64,000 nt of DNA from assembly GCF_947498015.1 (NCBI RefSeq), contig NZ_CANMIR010000006.1:124001-188000 (forward strand), given 5' to 3'. The translations under genes and the position numbers were made by a program. Shown here piece by piece: positions 44,702-54,902 of this stretch. This DNA comes from an uncultured Neptuniibacter sp. (GTDB lineage: Bacteria > Pseudomonadota > Gammaproteobacteria > Pseudomonadales > Balneatricaceae). Below the pieces are notes generated by a model, which saw only the letters and a list, made by a program, of their open reading frames with translations, searched no databases and had not been told where the DNA came from. Position 1 is the first letter of the stretch. The number at the start of each line of letters is the position of its first letter.

Positions 44702-47700
44702 GTGAAGCGACACGCTCACTCTTTTTTTTGGTTCCTATATTGGGGACTCGCAGTTGTCGGAGCAATTCTGGCAGCACTCCTGCTGGTAATAAAATTCACT
44801 ATCCAGGATCTGGAGCAGCATCGGGGGCGTATCGAGACGTTTCTGTCTGAGCAGCTCTCTGCAAATGTGCATCTTGCAGGAATTCGCAGTGAATGGGAGG
44901 GATGGGCTCCGGTTGTTGAGATCAGGGGGCTGGCCATTGATGCTGTTGAAGGCCGTCCAGAACTGTCTTTGGCGCTAATGCAAGGTGAGGTTGCGCTAGA
45001 TCCGATCGCTTCAGCCCGTATGTTGTCTCCTGTTTTTTCCCGGCTTGATTTGGACGGCCTGACGCTTAGGTATTCTTTATTGTCGGGTGGTGATTCTGCA
45101 GAGAAAAACCGCTCGGATAAACAAGCTAAACATCAAGTTAGCAGTGCTGGGTCAGGCCTGCTGGCTTTCATTCTGAAGCAGTCCTCTATCAATTTTGATA
45201 ATGCCCAGCTGGTTGTGGAAGGAAGTGGGGGAGAAGAGGTATCGCTCTCACCTATTCACCTTAGCCTTGAACATGATGGGCTCCTGCACCAGCTGAAGGC
45301 TAACGCCGAGTTGAAAACATCAACAGGGCAAGCAGAGATCGCGTTTGTAGCAGAGGTGGAAGGAGACCCCTCAAAGGAGAAAACCGATTTTTATCTGAAG
45401 GTGCAGGGGTTGGATCAGCAGATTGTCTCCCCTTGGCTGGCACTGGCTGATATTGAGTTGGAAAGTATAAAGGCCGAACAGGAGGTTTGGGGTCAGTCCC
45501 ACCGTGGGAAGTTGATCTATATGACTGGGCGGACAGCAGTATCAGATTTCAAATATAAAGCGTATCAATTTGATCAGTTTACACTGCAAACTTCACTGAT
45601 CCGTCGTAACGAAGGTTATCAGTTACAGTTCAATGACCTGATGCTCGATGCAGAGCACTCAGCATTAAATCTACCCAAAATTAGTCTGGACCTGAAACGG
45701 GAAGGGTACAAGATCGTACCTCAGAAATTGATGGTCGATAGTCTTGAGTTGGAGAAGGTGGCTGCCTGGATTGGGAAACAGGGTGTCATCTCCGCTGAAG
45801 TACAATCTGTATTAAAAACGCTCTCTCCTGAAGGACGGGTTGAAAACCTGCTTGTTACCTGGGGTGGGAGTGAACTAAATGATTTCCATATACTGGCAGA
45901 TCTCAATACGGTTGGCATCAATGCATGGGATGATGTTCCTGAACTTAAAGGCATTAATGGCTTGCTGAAAGCGGATATGAAGGGGGGGCAGATCCACTTA
46001 AATAGCCAGAAATTCTCGATGCATTACCCCACTCTTTTTGATTATCAGTGGCAGTATCAGGGAGCTGAAGGGGTTATCGGGTGGCGTTTTGAAGAGGAGG
46101 GCGTGGTTGTTGCCTCCCAGTTGTTGAATCTTAGCAATGAACACCTTTCTGCATCTGGACGTTTTAGTATCTATCTTCCTTTCAGTCAGAACGAGCAACC
46201 ACTTTTGAACCTGCAGATCGGGATGCAGCAGAGCGATGGGTTACAGGCTAAGTATTATATTCCCCCTAAAGAGGTAGGTGTTAAAACCTATCAATGGCTT
46301 GTTGACGCAATAAAGCAGGGGCGGATCAAACGTGCCGGTTTTATTCTGAACGGGGTGACACGATCTAGGCTTGACGATTATCAATTACCAGCTGTTCAGA
46401 TGTTTTTTGATGTATCTGATGCCACCTTCGAGTACCAGCCTGGTTGGCCAGCTATCGAACATGCTGAAACCTTTGTTTTTTTCCGTAACGGTGAATTGGT
46501 TGCCGAAGCAGAGGGTGGACAGATTTTCGATTCAACTATTCAAAACGCCTGGGTACATCTGCCGCAAGCGATGGATAAATTACTCATTGCAGGTAGTGTT
46601 GAAGGTGGCGCGCAGGATATTGAGAGCTTTCTACTTAAGAGTCCACTTAAGCAGGAGGTTGGTGATGATTTAGCGGCTTGGGAGATGGCCGGTAGAGCAA
46701 ACACGACTGTTGATATCAATTTGCCTCTTAAAGGGGGGGAGCTGCCGATGGTTGATGTGCAGACGGTACTAAAAGATGGGCGTTTTCACTCTCCTTCGGA
46801 ACGGATCGATTTTACTCAGATGAACGGTAAGATACGTTATCGAAGTGATCACGGACTTGAATCGGACAAAATTACTGCAAGGCTGTTTGCGCAGCCGGTA
46901 AGTGCGGCTATCTCCACAAAGCGGAAAAAAACTCAGATTTTGATCGATGGAGCCATTGAGGCCGATCTTTTAAGAGAGTGGCTTGCACTGGATCTTCTTA
47001 AAGTGGCGAAAGGTAAGATCCACTATAACGCTCAACTACAGATGTGTCCTGGAAAAGTGTGTAACCAACTGGTCGTTAAAAGCACTCTGAGGGGGGTGGA
47101 ATTATCGGCACCTGCTCCGTTGGCAAAGACCGCCTCTCAGACCAGGTCCCTGACGATCATGAGTGACTTGGGCAGAAACGGTAGAGGGCAGACCGAAGTT
47201 CGTCTGAATCTTGCGAATCAACTGCGTGGCATCATGATCAATAGAGGTGATGCGCTGGAGGCTGCTCGATTTACTTTGGGAGGGGATAGGCCCGACCGAC
47301 CGACTGAGCCAGGCATCATATTGGATGGAATGATCCCTGCGCTCAATTATGCAGATTTAGAGCAATTTTTGTCTGCTGCTGGGTTTAACGACTCAGTAGG
47401 GTCACCGCAACGTTCGAAGGATCAGGATGCAGATTCGCTACTGCGTGAAGTCAACCTTTCTATAGGGCGATTTGACTTCAATGATATTGCGCTGTCGGAT
47501 CTCAATGTGCGTTTGAAACCGCAGCCTGAAGGGTGGATGTTGAACCTTACTAGTCCAGAGGTTGCTGGGAAGTTGTGGTTGCCTGAGAGTGCAAGCAAGC
47601 CTTACAAGGCTGCACTTAAGTATCTTGTGATTACTGATGGCGATGAGACTTCAGATACTGAGGAACCATTTATTACTGCGGATATCAAACCCGAATCACT

Positions 47701-48520
47701 ACCGATGCTTGATCTCCAGGTCGATGATTTACGACTGTATTCAAAGCAGATGGGAGAGTGGGCGTTTAATCTGAGGCCAACTGAAAATGGAGCTTCAATC
47801 AATGATATCCGTGGCAAGATAGAGAGCGCAGATGTCAGAGGGGAGTTGCGCTGGGAGAAAACAGATCAGGAGGTTTCCGATCTGACTATCAAGTTAGATA
47901 GTGAGGACTTTGGCAAAGTGCTTTCCCTCTGGGGATTTGAGGAGAGTCTGGAGACCAAAAGCCTTCACTCCTATCTGCAACTTTCCTGGGGTGGTGCGCC
48001 CTGGGAGTTTGAGCTTGCCAATGCTGATGGCGAACTGCAATTTACAGCAGGTAAGGGGCGCCTGTTGGATGTGGGCAACTCGGGTAACTTCTTAAGGGTC
48101 TTTGGCATTCTCAATTTGCAGTCTTTGGGTAGACGTCTACGACTTGATTTTTCAGACCTGTTTAAAAGTGGTGTTGCTTTCGATGAGATGAAAGCGAACT
48201 ACAAAATCCAAAAAGGGATAGCGACTACGGCGGAACCTTTTATTATGACCGGCCCCTCCGCAAATCTTGCTATGCAAGGTAGTTTGGATCTGGTTCGGGA
48301 AACCGTTGATAAGGATATTGAGGTGGCGCTACCTGTGACAGGAAATATCCCTCTTGTCAGTGTCCTGTTGGGAGCACCGCAGGTAGCAGGTGCTGTATTC
48401 CTGTTCGATAAGTTGATAGGAGACCCGCTCGAGAAATTTACGACGGTCAAATACCACATGTCAGGTGACTGGAGTGATCCAGAGGTCGACCTGAAAAATC
48501 ACAATCAATCACTTCAATAG
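44702..48520 (+). CDS. yhdP: AsmA-like envelope protein YhdP
   Basis: A 1272-residue inner-membrane-anchored protein. One N-terminal membrane segment (about 10-32) is followed by a very long periplasmic region of beta-rich repeats. The C-terminal DUF3971/AsmA_2-type end includes ANYKIQKGIATTAEPFIMTGPSANLAMQGSLDL. In E. coli, YhdP with TamB and YdbH carries phospholipids across the periplasm to the outer membrane. Length and place after rng match the family. It starts at GTG 44702. The nit gene follows after 22 bases. No tldD gene follows, unlike in many relatives. Confidence 0.92.
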   Translation: MKRHAHSFFWFLYWGLAVVGAILAALLLVIKFTIQDLEQHRGRIETFLSEQLSANVHLAGIRSEWEGWAPVVEIRGLAIDAVEGRPELSLALMQGEVALDPIASARMLSPVFSRLDLDGLTLRYSLLSGGDSAEKNRSDKQAKHQVSSAGSGLLAFILKQSSINFDNAQLVVEGSGGEEVSLSPIHLSLEHDGLLHQLKANAELKTSTGQAEIAFVAEVEGDPSKEKTDFYLKVQGLDQQIVSPWLALADIELESIKAEQEVWGQSHRGKLIYMTGRTAVSDFKYKAYQFDQFTLQTSLIRRNEGYQLQFNDLMLDAEHSALNLPKISLDLKREGYKIVPQKLMVDSLELEKVAAWIGKQGVISAEVQSVLKTLSPEGRVENLLVTWGGSELNDFHILADLNTVGINAWDDVPELKGINGLLKADMKGGQIHLNSQKFSMHYPTLFDYQWQYQGAEGVIGWRFEEEGVVVASQLLNLSNEHLSASGRFSIYLPFSQNEQPLLNLQIGMQQSDGLQAKYYIPPKEVGVKTYQWLVDAIKQGRIKRAGFILNGVTRSRLDDYQLPAVQMFFDVSDATFEYQPGWPAIEHAETFVFFRNGELVAEAEGGQIFDSTIQNAWVHLPQAMDKLLIAGSVEGGAQDIESFLLKSPLKQEVGDDLAAWEMAGRANTTVDINLPLKGGELPMVDVQTVLKDGRFHSPSERIDFTQMNGKIRYRSDHGLESDKITARLFAQPVSAAISTKRKKTQILIDGAIEADLLREWLALDLLKVAKGKIHYNAQLQMCPGKVCNQLVVKSTLRGVELSAPAPLAKTASQTRSLTIMSDLGRNGRGQTEVRLNLANQLRGIMINRGDALEAARFTLGGDRPDRPTEPGIILDGMIPALNYADLEQFLSAAGFNDSVGSPQRSKDQDADSLLREVNLSIGRFDFNDIALSDLNVRLKPQPEGWMLNLTSPEVAGKLWLPESASKPYKAALKYLVITDGDETSDTEEPFITADIKPESLPMLDLQVDDLRLYSKQMGEWAFNLRPTENGASINDIRGKIESADVRGELRWEKTDQEVSDLTIKLDSEDFGKVLSLWGFEESLETKSLHSYLQLSWGGAPWEFELANADGELQFTAGKGRLLDVGNSGNFLRVFGILNLQSLGRRLRLDFSDLFKSGVAFDEMKANYKIQKGIATTAEPFIMTGPSANLAMQGSLDLVRETVDKDIEVALPVTGNIPLVSVLLGAPQVAGAVFLFDKLIGDPLEKFTTVKYHMSGDWSDPEVDLKNHNQSLQ

Positions 48521-48542
48521 CGGATTCAACCGGAGAGAGGAG

Positions 48543-49379
48543 ATGGCAAAGGTTGCAGTTGCGCAGATGCTGTCGGGAGAAAACCTTGAAAGCAATCTGG
48601 AGCAGGCTGCTCTGCTAGTAGAGCAGGCCAAGTCAGAAGGAGCAGAGCTATTACTGCTTCCAGAGAATTTTGCCATGCTGGATTCAAAGGCATTAATTAG
48701 ACTGGCTGCAAGTGAGGAGCGCAGTTCACTGATAGAGCGAACATTGTCTGGGCTGGCATCCAGGAATAAGCTTTGGGTTATCGCGGGTAGTGTCCCTTTG
48801 TTAGTGACAGAAGATGAACAGATTGGGGGTAGGCAGAGAGTTTATGCCAGCAGTCTAGTTTATGATGAATCGGGTCAGCGCTGTGCTCGCTATGACAAGA
48901 TCCACCTGTTTGATGTTGATGTCGACGATCAGCATGCGGCGTATAGGGAATCTGATTTTATTCAGCATGGGAGTGGATTGACTGTGGTTGATAGTCCTGC
49001 AGGAACCTTGGGATTATCTATCTGCTATGATCTGCGCTTTCCAGAGCAGTATCAGGCGCTGAGGGAGAGAGGGGCTGAGATTCTGACAGTGCCATCTGCA
49101 TTTACCGCAGTGACCGGTGAAGCTCACTGGGAGGTCTTGTTGCGTGCAAGAGCGATTGAAACCCAATGTTATGTCTTGGCCGCTAATCAGGGGGGGCAGC
49201 ACTCTGCAACCCGATCGAGCTGGGGGCATTCGATGATTATATCTCCCTGGGGAGAGGTGATCGCAGAGCGGGTGGAATCAGGGCCAGGTATCATTGTTGC
49301 GGATATTGATCTGGAATCACTGCATAAGAGACGTAAGGCGATGCCTGTTATGCAGCACAGGTTGGCGGCCAAACTTTAG
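48543..49379 (+). CDS. Nitrilase-superfamily amidohydrolase (NIT1-like, deaminated glutathione amidase)
   Basis: A 278-residue carbon-nitrogen hydrolase. The Glu-Lys-Cys triad is visible: Glu in LLLPENFAML (about 43), Lys in YDKIHLFDVD (about 117), Cys in LGLSICYDLRFPEQY (about 161). This is the branch that in E. coli (YbeM) and eukaryotes (NIT1) hydrolyses deaminated glutathione formed by side reactions of transaminases. omega-Amidase is an alternative. A GGAGAGAGG ribosome site precedes the ATG. Its stop overlaps the convergent darP stop by four bases. Confidence 0.88.
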   Translation: MAKVAVAQMLSGENLESNLEQAALLVEQAKSEGAELLLLPENFAMLDSKALIRLAASEERSSLIERTLSGLASRNKLWVIAGSVPLLVTEDEQIGGRQRVYASSLVYDESGQRCARYDKIHLFDVDVDDQHAAYRESDFIQHGSGLTVVDSPAGTLGLSICYDLRFPEQYQALRERGAEILTVPSAFTAVTGEAHWEVLLRARAIETQCYVLAANQGGQHSATRSSWGHSMIISPWGEVIAERVESGPGIIVADIDLESLHKRRKAMPVMQHRLAAKL

Positions 49380-49903
49380 ATATTGGCAATTTCGCGTAGG
49401 TACTTAAACAGCTTGCGTGCGGATGCCGGTGGTTTCTCAAGCTTCGCTTCTTTCTGCGCATTTCTGATCAACTGACGAAGGTGCTGAACATCGGCTTCAG
49501 GGTGTTCATCAATATACTCTTGTAGAGCGCTGTTGCCGTCAGTGATCAGGCGGTCACGCCACCTCTCAAGCTTGTGAAAGATCTGGGTATGAGCCTGATG
49601 ACCAGCTTCAAATAAACCCAGGCTGTGTTCAATTTGCTCCGCATCCTCAGTTCGTATTATTTTGCCGATAAACTGGATGTGACGTTTCTGTGCGCCGTTG
49701 GATTTTATACGATGAAATTCATCTACAGCGCTGCGTAGACGATCACTCAGATCAAGCTTTTCCAGTTGTTCTTTGTTGAGCTTAGTCAGGCGAGCTCCCA
49801 GCTCCTGAAGCGCATGCATCTGGCGTTTTACATCGGTTTTACTCAGCCACTCCTCTTCTGTGTCATCGATGGGGCTTTTATTAAAATCGTCAAATTCGCT
49901 CAT
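49376..49903 (-). CDS. darP: Ribosome biogenesis factor DarP (YjgA, DUF615)
   Basis: A 175-residue, highly charged, helical protein of the YjgA family that in E. coli helps late assembly of the 50S subunit. Visible segments are KTDVKRQMHALQELGARLTKL (about 23-43), HIQFIGKIIRTED (about 75-87) and the C-terminal ARKLFKYLREI. In many gammaproteobacteria it lies beside tldD and pmbA; neither is found here. It follows mgtE by 8 bases on the same strand. Confidence 0.92.
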   Translation of the reverse strand: MSEFDDFNKSPIDDTEEEWLSKTDVKRQMHALQELGARLTKLNKEQLEKLDLSDRLRSAVDEFHRIKSNGAQKRHIQFIGKIIRTEDAEQIEHSLGLFEAGHQAHTQIFHKLERWRDRLITDGNSALQEYIDEHPEADVQHLRQLIRNAQKEAKLEKPPASARKLFKYLREIANI

Positions 49904-49911
49904 GGTTTATC

Positions 49912-51261
49912 TCAAGCATAAAAAATAGTGGCAAGGCCAAGAAATGCAAAGAAGCCTACCACATCGGTAATAGTGGTTAAGAGTACACTACCTGCAAGCG
50001 CTGGATCGATACCCATAGATTTAAGTGTGATCGGCAGGAGTGTACCTGCAATGGCTCCGGCTATCAGATTGATCACGATAGCCAGCGCAATGATAATGCC
50101 GATATTGATGTCATTGAACCAGATTGTGGCGACCACAGCGATGACAAGGGCCCATAGTAGGCCGTTGAGGGCACCAACGATGATCTCTCGGTTTAACAGC
50201 CAGCCTGCGTTAGAGCGTTCTACGTGCCCGAGGGCTTGACCTCGGATGACTAGTGTCAAGGTTTGTGACCCTGCGATGCCCCCCATTGAAGCAACGATTG
50301 GCATCAGTACTGCCAGGGCAACGACTTTATCGATAGTATCCTCAAAGAGGCCTATGACTGCTGAGGCGATAAATGCTGTCAGCAGATTGATACCTAACCA
50401 GACCGCTCGGCGTCGGGTGGTTTTCATCACAGGAGCAAAGGTGTCTTCATCTTCATCCAGGCCGGCCATGCTCATCAGGGAGTGGTCAGCATCTTCACGG
50501 ATAACATCCACCACATCGTCGATGGTTATACGGCCAAGAAGTCGACCATCATCATCAACGACAGGTGCTGAAACCAGATCGTGTTCTTCAAAAAGTGCCG
50601 CTACCTGATCATCAGGAAGGTTGGCATTAATCGGCTTAATATCCGTGTTCATGATCTCGCGGATAGTAATGGCAGGATCCGACACTAGAAGTTTGGTCAG
50701 GGGTAGTAAGCCAATATAGGAGTCTTTACGGCTGACGATGATCAGACTGTCTGTCATTTCGGGAATTTCATCGTGCCGACGAATATAACGCAAGGTTGTC
50801 TCAACAGTGATATCTGGCCGAATGGTTGTTGTGTCAGTGTTCATCAGGCCGCCCGCAGTATCCTCTGGATAAGAGAGTAGCTGTTCTACTCTGCTGCGGT
50901 TCTGTTTATCCATGATCCTGAGTGTTTCCTTCATGATCCGGTTAGGGAGCTGTTGAAGGATGTCGACCATGTCATCTGAATCGAGCGATTCAGTCAGTGC
51001 CAGTACCTCTTCTGAATTCATTCGGCTCAAAATGTCAGCCTGAATATCATCTGAAAGGTGCTGGACAACCTCTGGTTCAAGTTCCTGGGAGATCAGATTC
51101 CATAAAATCTGACGCTCTTTAGGAGGTGATTTCTCTATTAAGCGGGCAACTTCGGTGGGGCGCAGGGTGTGGTTCAGGGTAAAACGTATCTGGCGAAATT
51201 CACCGCTATCGAGGGCTTCGCTAAGCCTATCTAGCTGAGATTTTGTTTCTGTGTGCGCCAT
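49912..51261 (-). CDS. mgtE: Magnesium transporter MgtE
   Basis: Mg2+-gated channel (449 aa). The cytoplasmic superhelical N domain covers about 15-130, two CBS domains about 135-255 (MNTDIKPINANLPDDQVAAL, DDDGRLLGRITIDDVVDVI), and a five-segment membrane domain about 285-449 with GIAGSQTLTLVIRG. The cytoplasmic part senses Mg2+ and closes the pore. It lies between ptsO and darP, all on one strand. Confidence 0.93.
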   Translation of the reverse strand: MAHTETKSQLDRLSEALDSGEFRQIRFTLNHTLRPTEVARLIEKSPPKERQILWNLISQELEPEVVQHLSDDIQADILSRMNSEEVLALTESLDSDDMVDILQQLPNRIMKETLRIMDKQNRSRVEQLLSYPEDTAGGLMNTDTTTIRPDITVETTLRYIRRHDEIPEMTDSLIIVSRKDSYIGLLPLTKLLVSDPAITIREIMNTDIKPINANLPDDQVAALFEEHDLVSAPVVDDDGRLLGRITIDDVVDVIREDADHSLMSMAGLDEDEDTFAPVMKTTRRRAVWLGINLLTAFIASAVIGLFEDTIDKVVALAVLMPIVASMGGIAGSQTLTLVIRGQALGHVERSNAGWLLNREIIVGALNGLLWALVIAVVATIWFNDINIGIIIALAIVINLIAGAIAGTLLPITLKSMGIDPALAGSVLLTTITDVVGFFAFLGLATIFYA

Positions 51262-51307
51262 AATGCCGTCGCTAATGATCTTTCAGAGATGATCGAGGGA
51301 GCCGGGT

Positions 51308-51324
51308 AAAAGCCCTGACAGGCT
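51308..51324 (-). terminator. Weak terminator-like hairpin after ptsO
   Basis: On the minus strand AGCCT/AGGCT-like pairing (five pairs including one G-U, loop GTCA) is followed by TTTT. It lies about 55 bases after ptsO and before mgtE, and could end the rpoN-ptsO transcript in part. Confidence 0.35.
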
Positions 51325-51377
51325 GATTATAGCGGATTGTTTAGAGGAGGGATAACCTAATGATATGTTTATATTAT

Positions 51378-51647
51378 TTACTCATCCTCATCGAAACGAT
51401 TGTTGATCAGCTCTTCGATGGCCAGAATTGCTTTATCCTCATCACTGCCCTGTGTTTTAACCGTCAGAGTGGTGCCTTTGCTGGCTGCGAGCATCATCAC
51501 CGACATAATACTCTTACCGTCCACTTCACGACCCTCTTTGATCAGGGTGATATCAGCTGAAAATCGCGAGGTGACTCCGATGAGTTTAGCCGCGGCACGT
51601 GCGTGCAAGCCCAGTTTGTTAATAATAAGAAGGTCTTTTTCCTGCAT
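51378..51647 (-). CDS. ptsO: Phosphocarrier protein NPr (HPr-like, PTS-Ntr)
   Basis: An 89-residue HPr-fold carrier of the nitrogen PTS, moving phosphate from PtsP to PtsN. It has the active-site His in LGLHARAAAKL (about 16) and the regulatory Ser region GKSIMSVMML (about 45-54). It follows rapZ by six bases, the classical order downstream of rpoN. Confidence 0.93.
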   Translation of the reverse strand: MQEKDLLIINKLGLHARAAAKLIGVTSRFSADITLIKEGREVDGKSIMSVMMLAASKGTTLTVKTQGSDEDKAILAIEELINNRFDEDE

Positions 51648-51653
51648 GATCCC

Positions 51654-52511
51654 TCAGCTTAGTTCTCGATGGCGGACGTGAACATTATCCATATGTTGAG
51701 CGAAATAACTAGCCAGAGTTTCGCAGATAAACACTGAGCGATGCTGACCACCTGTACAACCAATGCCGATTGTAATGTAACTGCGGTTATTGTCTGCAAA
51801 CCGGGGTAGCCATCTTTCAAGAAACACCTGGATATCCGTGATCATCTCAGACACTTCAGCCTGTTGTAGCAGGAACTGCTGGACCGGTTGTTCAAGGCCC
51901 GTATATTGCCTGAGTTCAGGTATCCAATGAGGATTGGGTAAAACTCTGACATCGTAAACAATATCAACGTCAAGCGGTACACCGTGCTTGAAACCAAAGG
52001 ACTCAAACTGTACGGACAGGGCCTGTTCTTTTCGTTGTGCCACCCTAAGTTTGACTGTATCACGCAGTTCATAGATCGATAGCCGAGTCGTGTCTATGCG
52101 GATGTCCGCCAGACTGGCGATCGGCTCAAGCAGCTTGGATTCTGACTTTATCGATTGTTGCAGGTTGTTGCATTCATTAGAGAGAGGGTGTTTTCGCCGT
52201 GTAGAACTATAGCGTTTGATCAGTGTTGCTTCTGCAGAATCCAAAAAGATCACTTCGTACTCAGCCCATCGTTGCTGGCGTAGTTGCTCCAGAATTTTTG
52301 GAAACTGGGTCAGATTGCTTAAGAGGTTTCGTGCATCAATGCTCACCGCGATACGATCCGGGTGGCTTGGTTCACTGCTCATCTGCTGGACGAGATCGGG
52401 AAGGAGCAGGGCAGGTAAGTTGTCTATGCAATAGAAGCCGATATCTTCAAGGGCCTGTAGGGCGGTGCTCTTTCCCGAACCTGAACGACCACTTATGACT
52501 ACCAGCTTCAT
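51654..52511 (-). CDS. rapZ: RNase adapter protein RapZ
   Basis: A 285-residue GTP/ATP-binding protein. In enteric bacteria it guides RNase E to the small RNA GlmZ and so controls glucosamine-6-phosphate synthase. Walker A GRSGSGKST is at about 8-16, Walker B-like VIFLDSAE at about 84-91, and the C-terminal domain has GIGCTGGQHRSV (about 246-257). ATG 52511 with AGGAG eight bases upstream is preferred over the longer frame from 52541, which would overlap ptsN. No GlmZ-like RNA was sought in this window. Confidence 0.93.
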   Translation of the reverse strand: MKLVVISGRSGSGKSTALQALEDIGFYCIDNLPALLLPDLVQQMSSEPSHPDRIAVSIDARNLLSNLTQFPKILEQLRQQRWAEYEVIFLDSAEATLIKRYSSTRRKHPLSNECNNLQQSIKSESKLLEPIASLADIRIDTTRLSIYELRDTVKLRVAQRKEQALSVQFESFGFKHGVPLDVDIVYDVRVLPNPHWIPELRQYTGLEQPVQQFLLQQAEVSEMITDIQVFLERWLPRFADNNRSYITIGIGCTGGQHRSVFICETLASYFAQHMDNVHVRHRELS

Positions 52512-52522
52512 CTGTATAACTC

Positions 52523-52978
52523 CTATGAACTCATCTGGCACACGGTATCAAATAGAGCCGTATTGTCCTCTGCCTGCCTGAGTTTGATACGCATGCTCTC
52601 CTGGCTAAATAGCTCTGCTACAGAAGCCAGAGTCTGTAAATGCTCTGAGGTCGCATCTTCAGGGACTACAAGTACAAATAGAAGATCAACTGGCTGATTA
52701 TCGATAGCATCAAAATCGACCGGAACCTCGAGTTTAATAAGGTAGCCTGTTGCATCCTGGCAGTTTTCGAGTCTGCAATGGGGGATTGCTACACCATCAC
52801 CAATTCCTGTGCTACCGAGCTTTTCTCTGCTGTGTAACCCATTAAATATACAAGCGGCTTCCATCTCTGGATGCTGATCAGAGATGATTTCTGCCGCTTT
52901 TTCTAAAATGCGTTTTTTACTACCGCCCTCAAGACCGCAGAGGGTGCTTGAGGGGGTTAAGAGTTCTTGAACCAACAT
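52523..52978 (-). CDS. ptsN: PTS-Ntr EIIA component PtsN
   Basis: Regulatory EIIA protein (151 aa) of the nitrogen PTS. Its phosphorylation state tunes potassium transport and other targets in relatives. The phospho-accepting His lies in GDGVAIPHCRL (about 68), with GLHSREKLGSTG just before. It lies between hpf and rapZ as in other gammaproteobacteria. Confidence 0.94.
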   Translation of the reverse strand: MLVQELLTPSSTLCGLEGGSKKRILEKAAEIISDQHPEMEAACIFNGLHSREKLGSTGIGDGVAIPHCRLENCQDATGYLIKLEVPVDFDAIDNQPVDLLFVLVVPEDATSEHLQTLASVAELFSQESMRIKLRQAEDNTALFDTVCQMSS

Positions 52979-52998
52979 AATTCGTTGAAACGCGAGAC

Positions 52999-53289
52999 CT
53001 ATTTGTGGGTTTTCATTTTTTCTTTATGCTTGATGACCTGGCGGTCCAGCTTGTCAGTTAAGCCGTCAATGGCGGCATACATGTCTTCATGTTCATGTGT
53101 TGCAAAAAGCTGTGCGCCTGAAACATGCATCTCCGCCTCGGCCTTCTGGCGTAACTTTTCAACACTGAGAGTAACCTGAACGTTAGTGATGTTGTCAAAA
53201 TGGCGTTCAACTTTCTGCAATTTTTCCAGAACATAATTCTGCATAGAGTCAGTCAGTTCAACATGATGTCCAGTGATATTGATCTGCAT
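52999..53289 (-). CDS. hpf: Ribosome hibernation promoting factor, short form
   Basis: A 96-residue protein of the HPF/YfiA family. It binds the decoding region of the 30S subunit and promotes hibernating ribosome dimers in starved cells. It shows ITGHHVELTDSMQNYV at the N-terminus and EDMYAAIDGLTDKLDRQVIKHKEK near the end. It lacks the long C-terminal dimerising domain. It is directly downstream of rpoN (54-base gap). Confidence 0.93.
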   Translation of the reverse strand: MQINITGHHVELTDSMQNYVLEKLQKVERHFDNITNVQVTLSVEKLRQKAEAEMHVSGAQLFATHEHEDMYAAIDGLTDKLDRQVIKHKEKMKTHK

Positions 53290-53343
53290 AGGTCTCTCCT
53301 ACTTGTTGGTGACGTGCTTCGTCATCCTTAGTTATCAGTGTTA

Positions 53344-54846
53344 TTAAACCAGACGCTTTCTTTCATTAGAAGGAGGAATGCCCATTGCCTCTCTATATTT
53401 TGCGATTGTACGTCTGGCGACTTTAAATCCCTGTTCATCAAGAAATTGAGCTATTTTGTTATCACTCAGTGGTTTTGCTGTATTCTCAGCAGCTACCATC
53501 TTCTTAATCAACGCTCGAATGGCCGTTGAAGAGGCTGCACCACCTGTTGCCGTACTGACGTGGCTGGAGAAAAAATATTTCAATTCAAAGATTCCCCGAG
53601 GGGTATGCATAAACTTCTGTGTGGTCACACGGGAGATGGTTGATTCATGCATCTCGACAGCCTCTGCAATATCATGCAGAACCATCGGTTTCATTCCCTC
53701 TTCACCATGGTCAAGGAAGCCAGCCTGCCGCTTAACTATTTCATTGGACACTTTAAGTAGTGTCTCATTACGGCTTTGGAGGCTTTTAATGAACCAGCGG
53801 GCTTCTTGTAGGTGGTTTTTAAGATAGGTGTTATCAGAACTGTTGTCTGCGCGCTTCACTAAGCCCGCATAGCCTGAGTTGATTCTCAACCTGGGGGAAA
53901 CTTCCGGGTTAAGGTTTACTGTCCAGACGCCTCGCTGTTTCGTCACAATAACATCTGGGATGACGTATTCAGCTGTAGAGCTGCTGATCAATGCGCCTGG
54001 CTTTGGATTAAGGGTTTGGATCAGTTGGATAACCTGCTGTAACTGAGGTTCCCGTAAGCGGGTTTTTCGCATCAGTTGGCGGTAATCATGGGTTCCCAGA
54101 AGCTTGATATGTGACTCGGCTACTTTGATCGCTTCTTTTTTCCAGGGTGTCTCGACGGGGAGTTGTTTGAGCTGAATGCAGAGGCACTCGCTCAGGTCCC
54201 GGCAGGCTACTCCCGCAGGATCAAATTGCTGGATTCTGTGGAGAACTGCTTCTATCTCATCCAGTTCAACCTCGTCAAACTGTACCTGTTTCTGCGCAAG
54301 AAAGTGTTCGTGAATCTCTTCAAGGCTGATAGTCAGATAGCCATCAGGACTAATTCCGTCGATGATGTTGGTAGCAATGAGTCGATCCAGATCGCTCATA
54401 GGTGTCAGATTTAATTGCCAGTGGAGGTGATCCTGAAGTGTCTCTTCTGCACTGTCATTGGATTCAAAGGAATCCAGATCCTCTTTGCCAATCGAGGGAG
54501 TAGATGATTGAAAGGTGTCATCCCAGGAGCTGTCAGTGGATAACTCTTCAGGGATACTATCGTTCCAGTTATCTTCAGCCGTTGCGGTATCATCGTATTC
54601 AGACTCTGAACTACTGCTCTCCTGAGAGGTGGCAGTTTCTGTTACCGGGCTGGGTTCTTCTGTTGCTGCATTTCCGTCGGCTGGGCTTTCATCTTCTGAA
54701 ACGTCCAGCATCGGATTGCTTTCAAGAGCTTCCTGGATCTCCTGCTGGAGGTCGAGTGTTGATAGTTGTAACAAGCGGATCGCTTGTTGCAACTGAGGGG
54801 TCATAGTGAGCTGCTGCCCAATTTTAAGATGAAGCGCTTGTTTCAT
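53344..54846 (-). CDS. rpoN: RNA polymerase sigma-54 factor
   Basis: Alternative sigma factor (500 aa) for -24/-12 promoters that need enhancer-binding activators. Region I is Gln/Leu-rich ([20 protein letters not shown] at about 6-25). An acidic region II (about 50-140) follows, then the core-binding part, the helix-turn-helix (about 385-410, [16 protein letters not shown]) and the RpoN box [15 protein letters not shown] (about 475-489). The gene is complete and heads the hpf-ptsN-rapZ-ptsO group downstream of lptB. Confidence 0.97.
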   Translation of the reverse strand: MKQALHLKIGQQLTMTPQLQQAIRLLQLSTLDLQQEIQEALESNPMLDVSEDESPADGNAATEEPSPVTETATSQESSSSESEYDDTATAEDNWNDSIPEELSTDSSWDDTFQSSTPSIGKEDLDSFESNDSAEETLQDHLHWQLNLTPMSDLDRLIATNIIDGISPDGYLTISLEEIHEHFLAQKQVQFDEVELDEIEAVLHRIQQFDPAGVACRDLSECLCIQLKQLPVETPWKKEAIKVAESHIKLLGTHDYRQLMRKTRLREPQLQQVIQLIQTLNPKPGALISSSTAEYVIPDVIVTKQRGVWTVNLNPEVSPRLRINSGYAGLVKRADNSSDNTYLKNHLQEARWFIKSLQSRNETLLKVSNEIVKRQAGFLDHGEEGMKPMVLHDIAEAVEMHESTISRVTTQKFMHTPRGIFELKYFFSSHVSTATGGAASSTAIRALIKKMVAAENTAKPLSDNKIAQFLDEQGFKVARRTIAKYREAMGIPPSNERKRLV

Positions 54847-54902
54847 ATGCGATAGACTTACTTCCTGATACTACTTTGATTATCCGACCGCTGTATCCCA
54901 TC

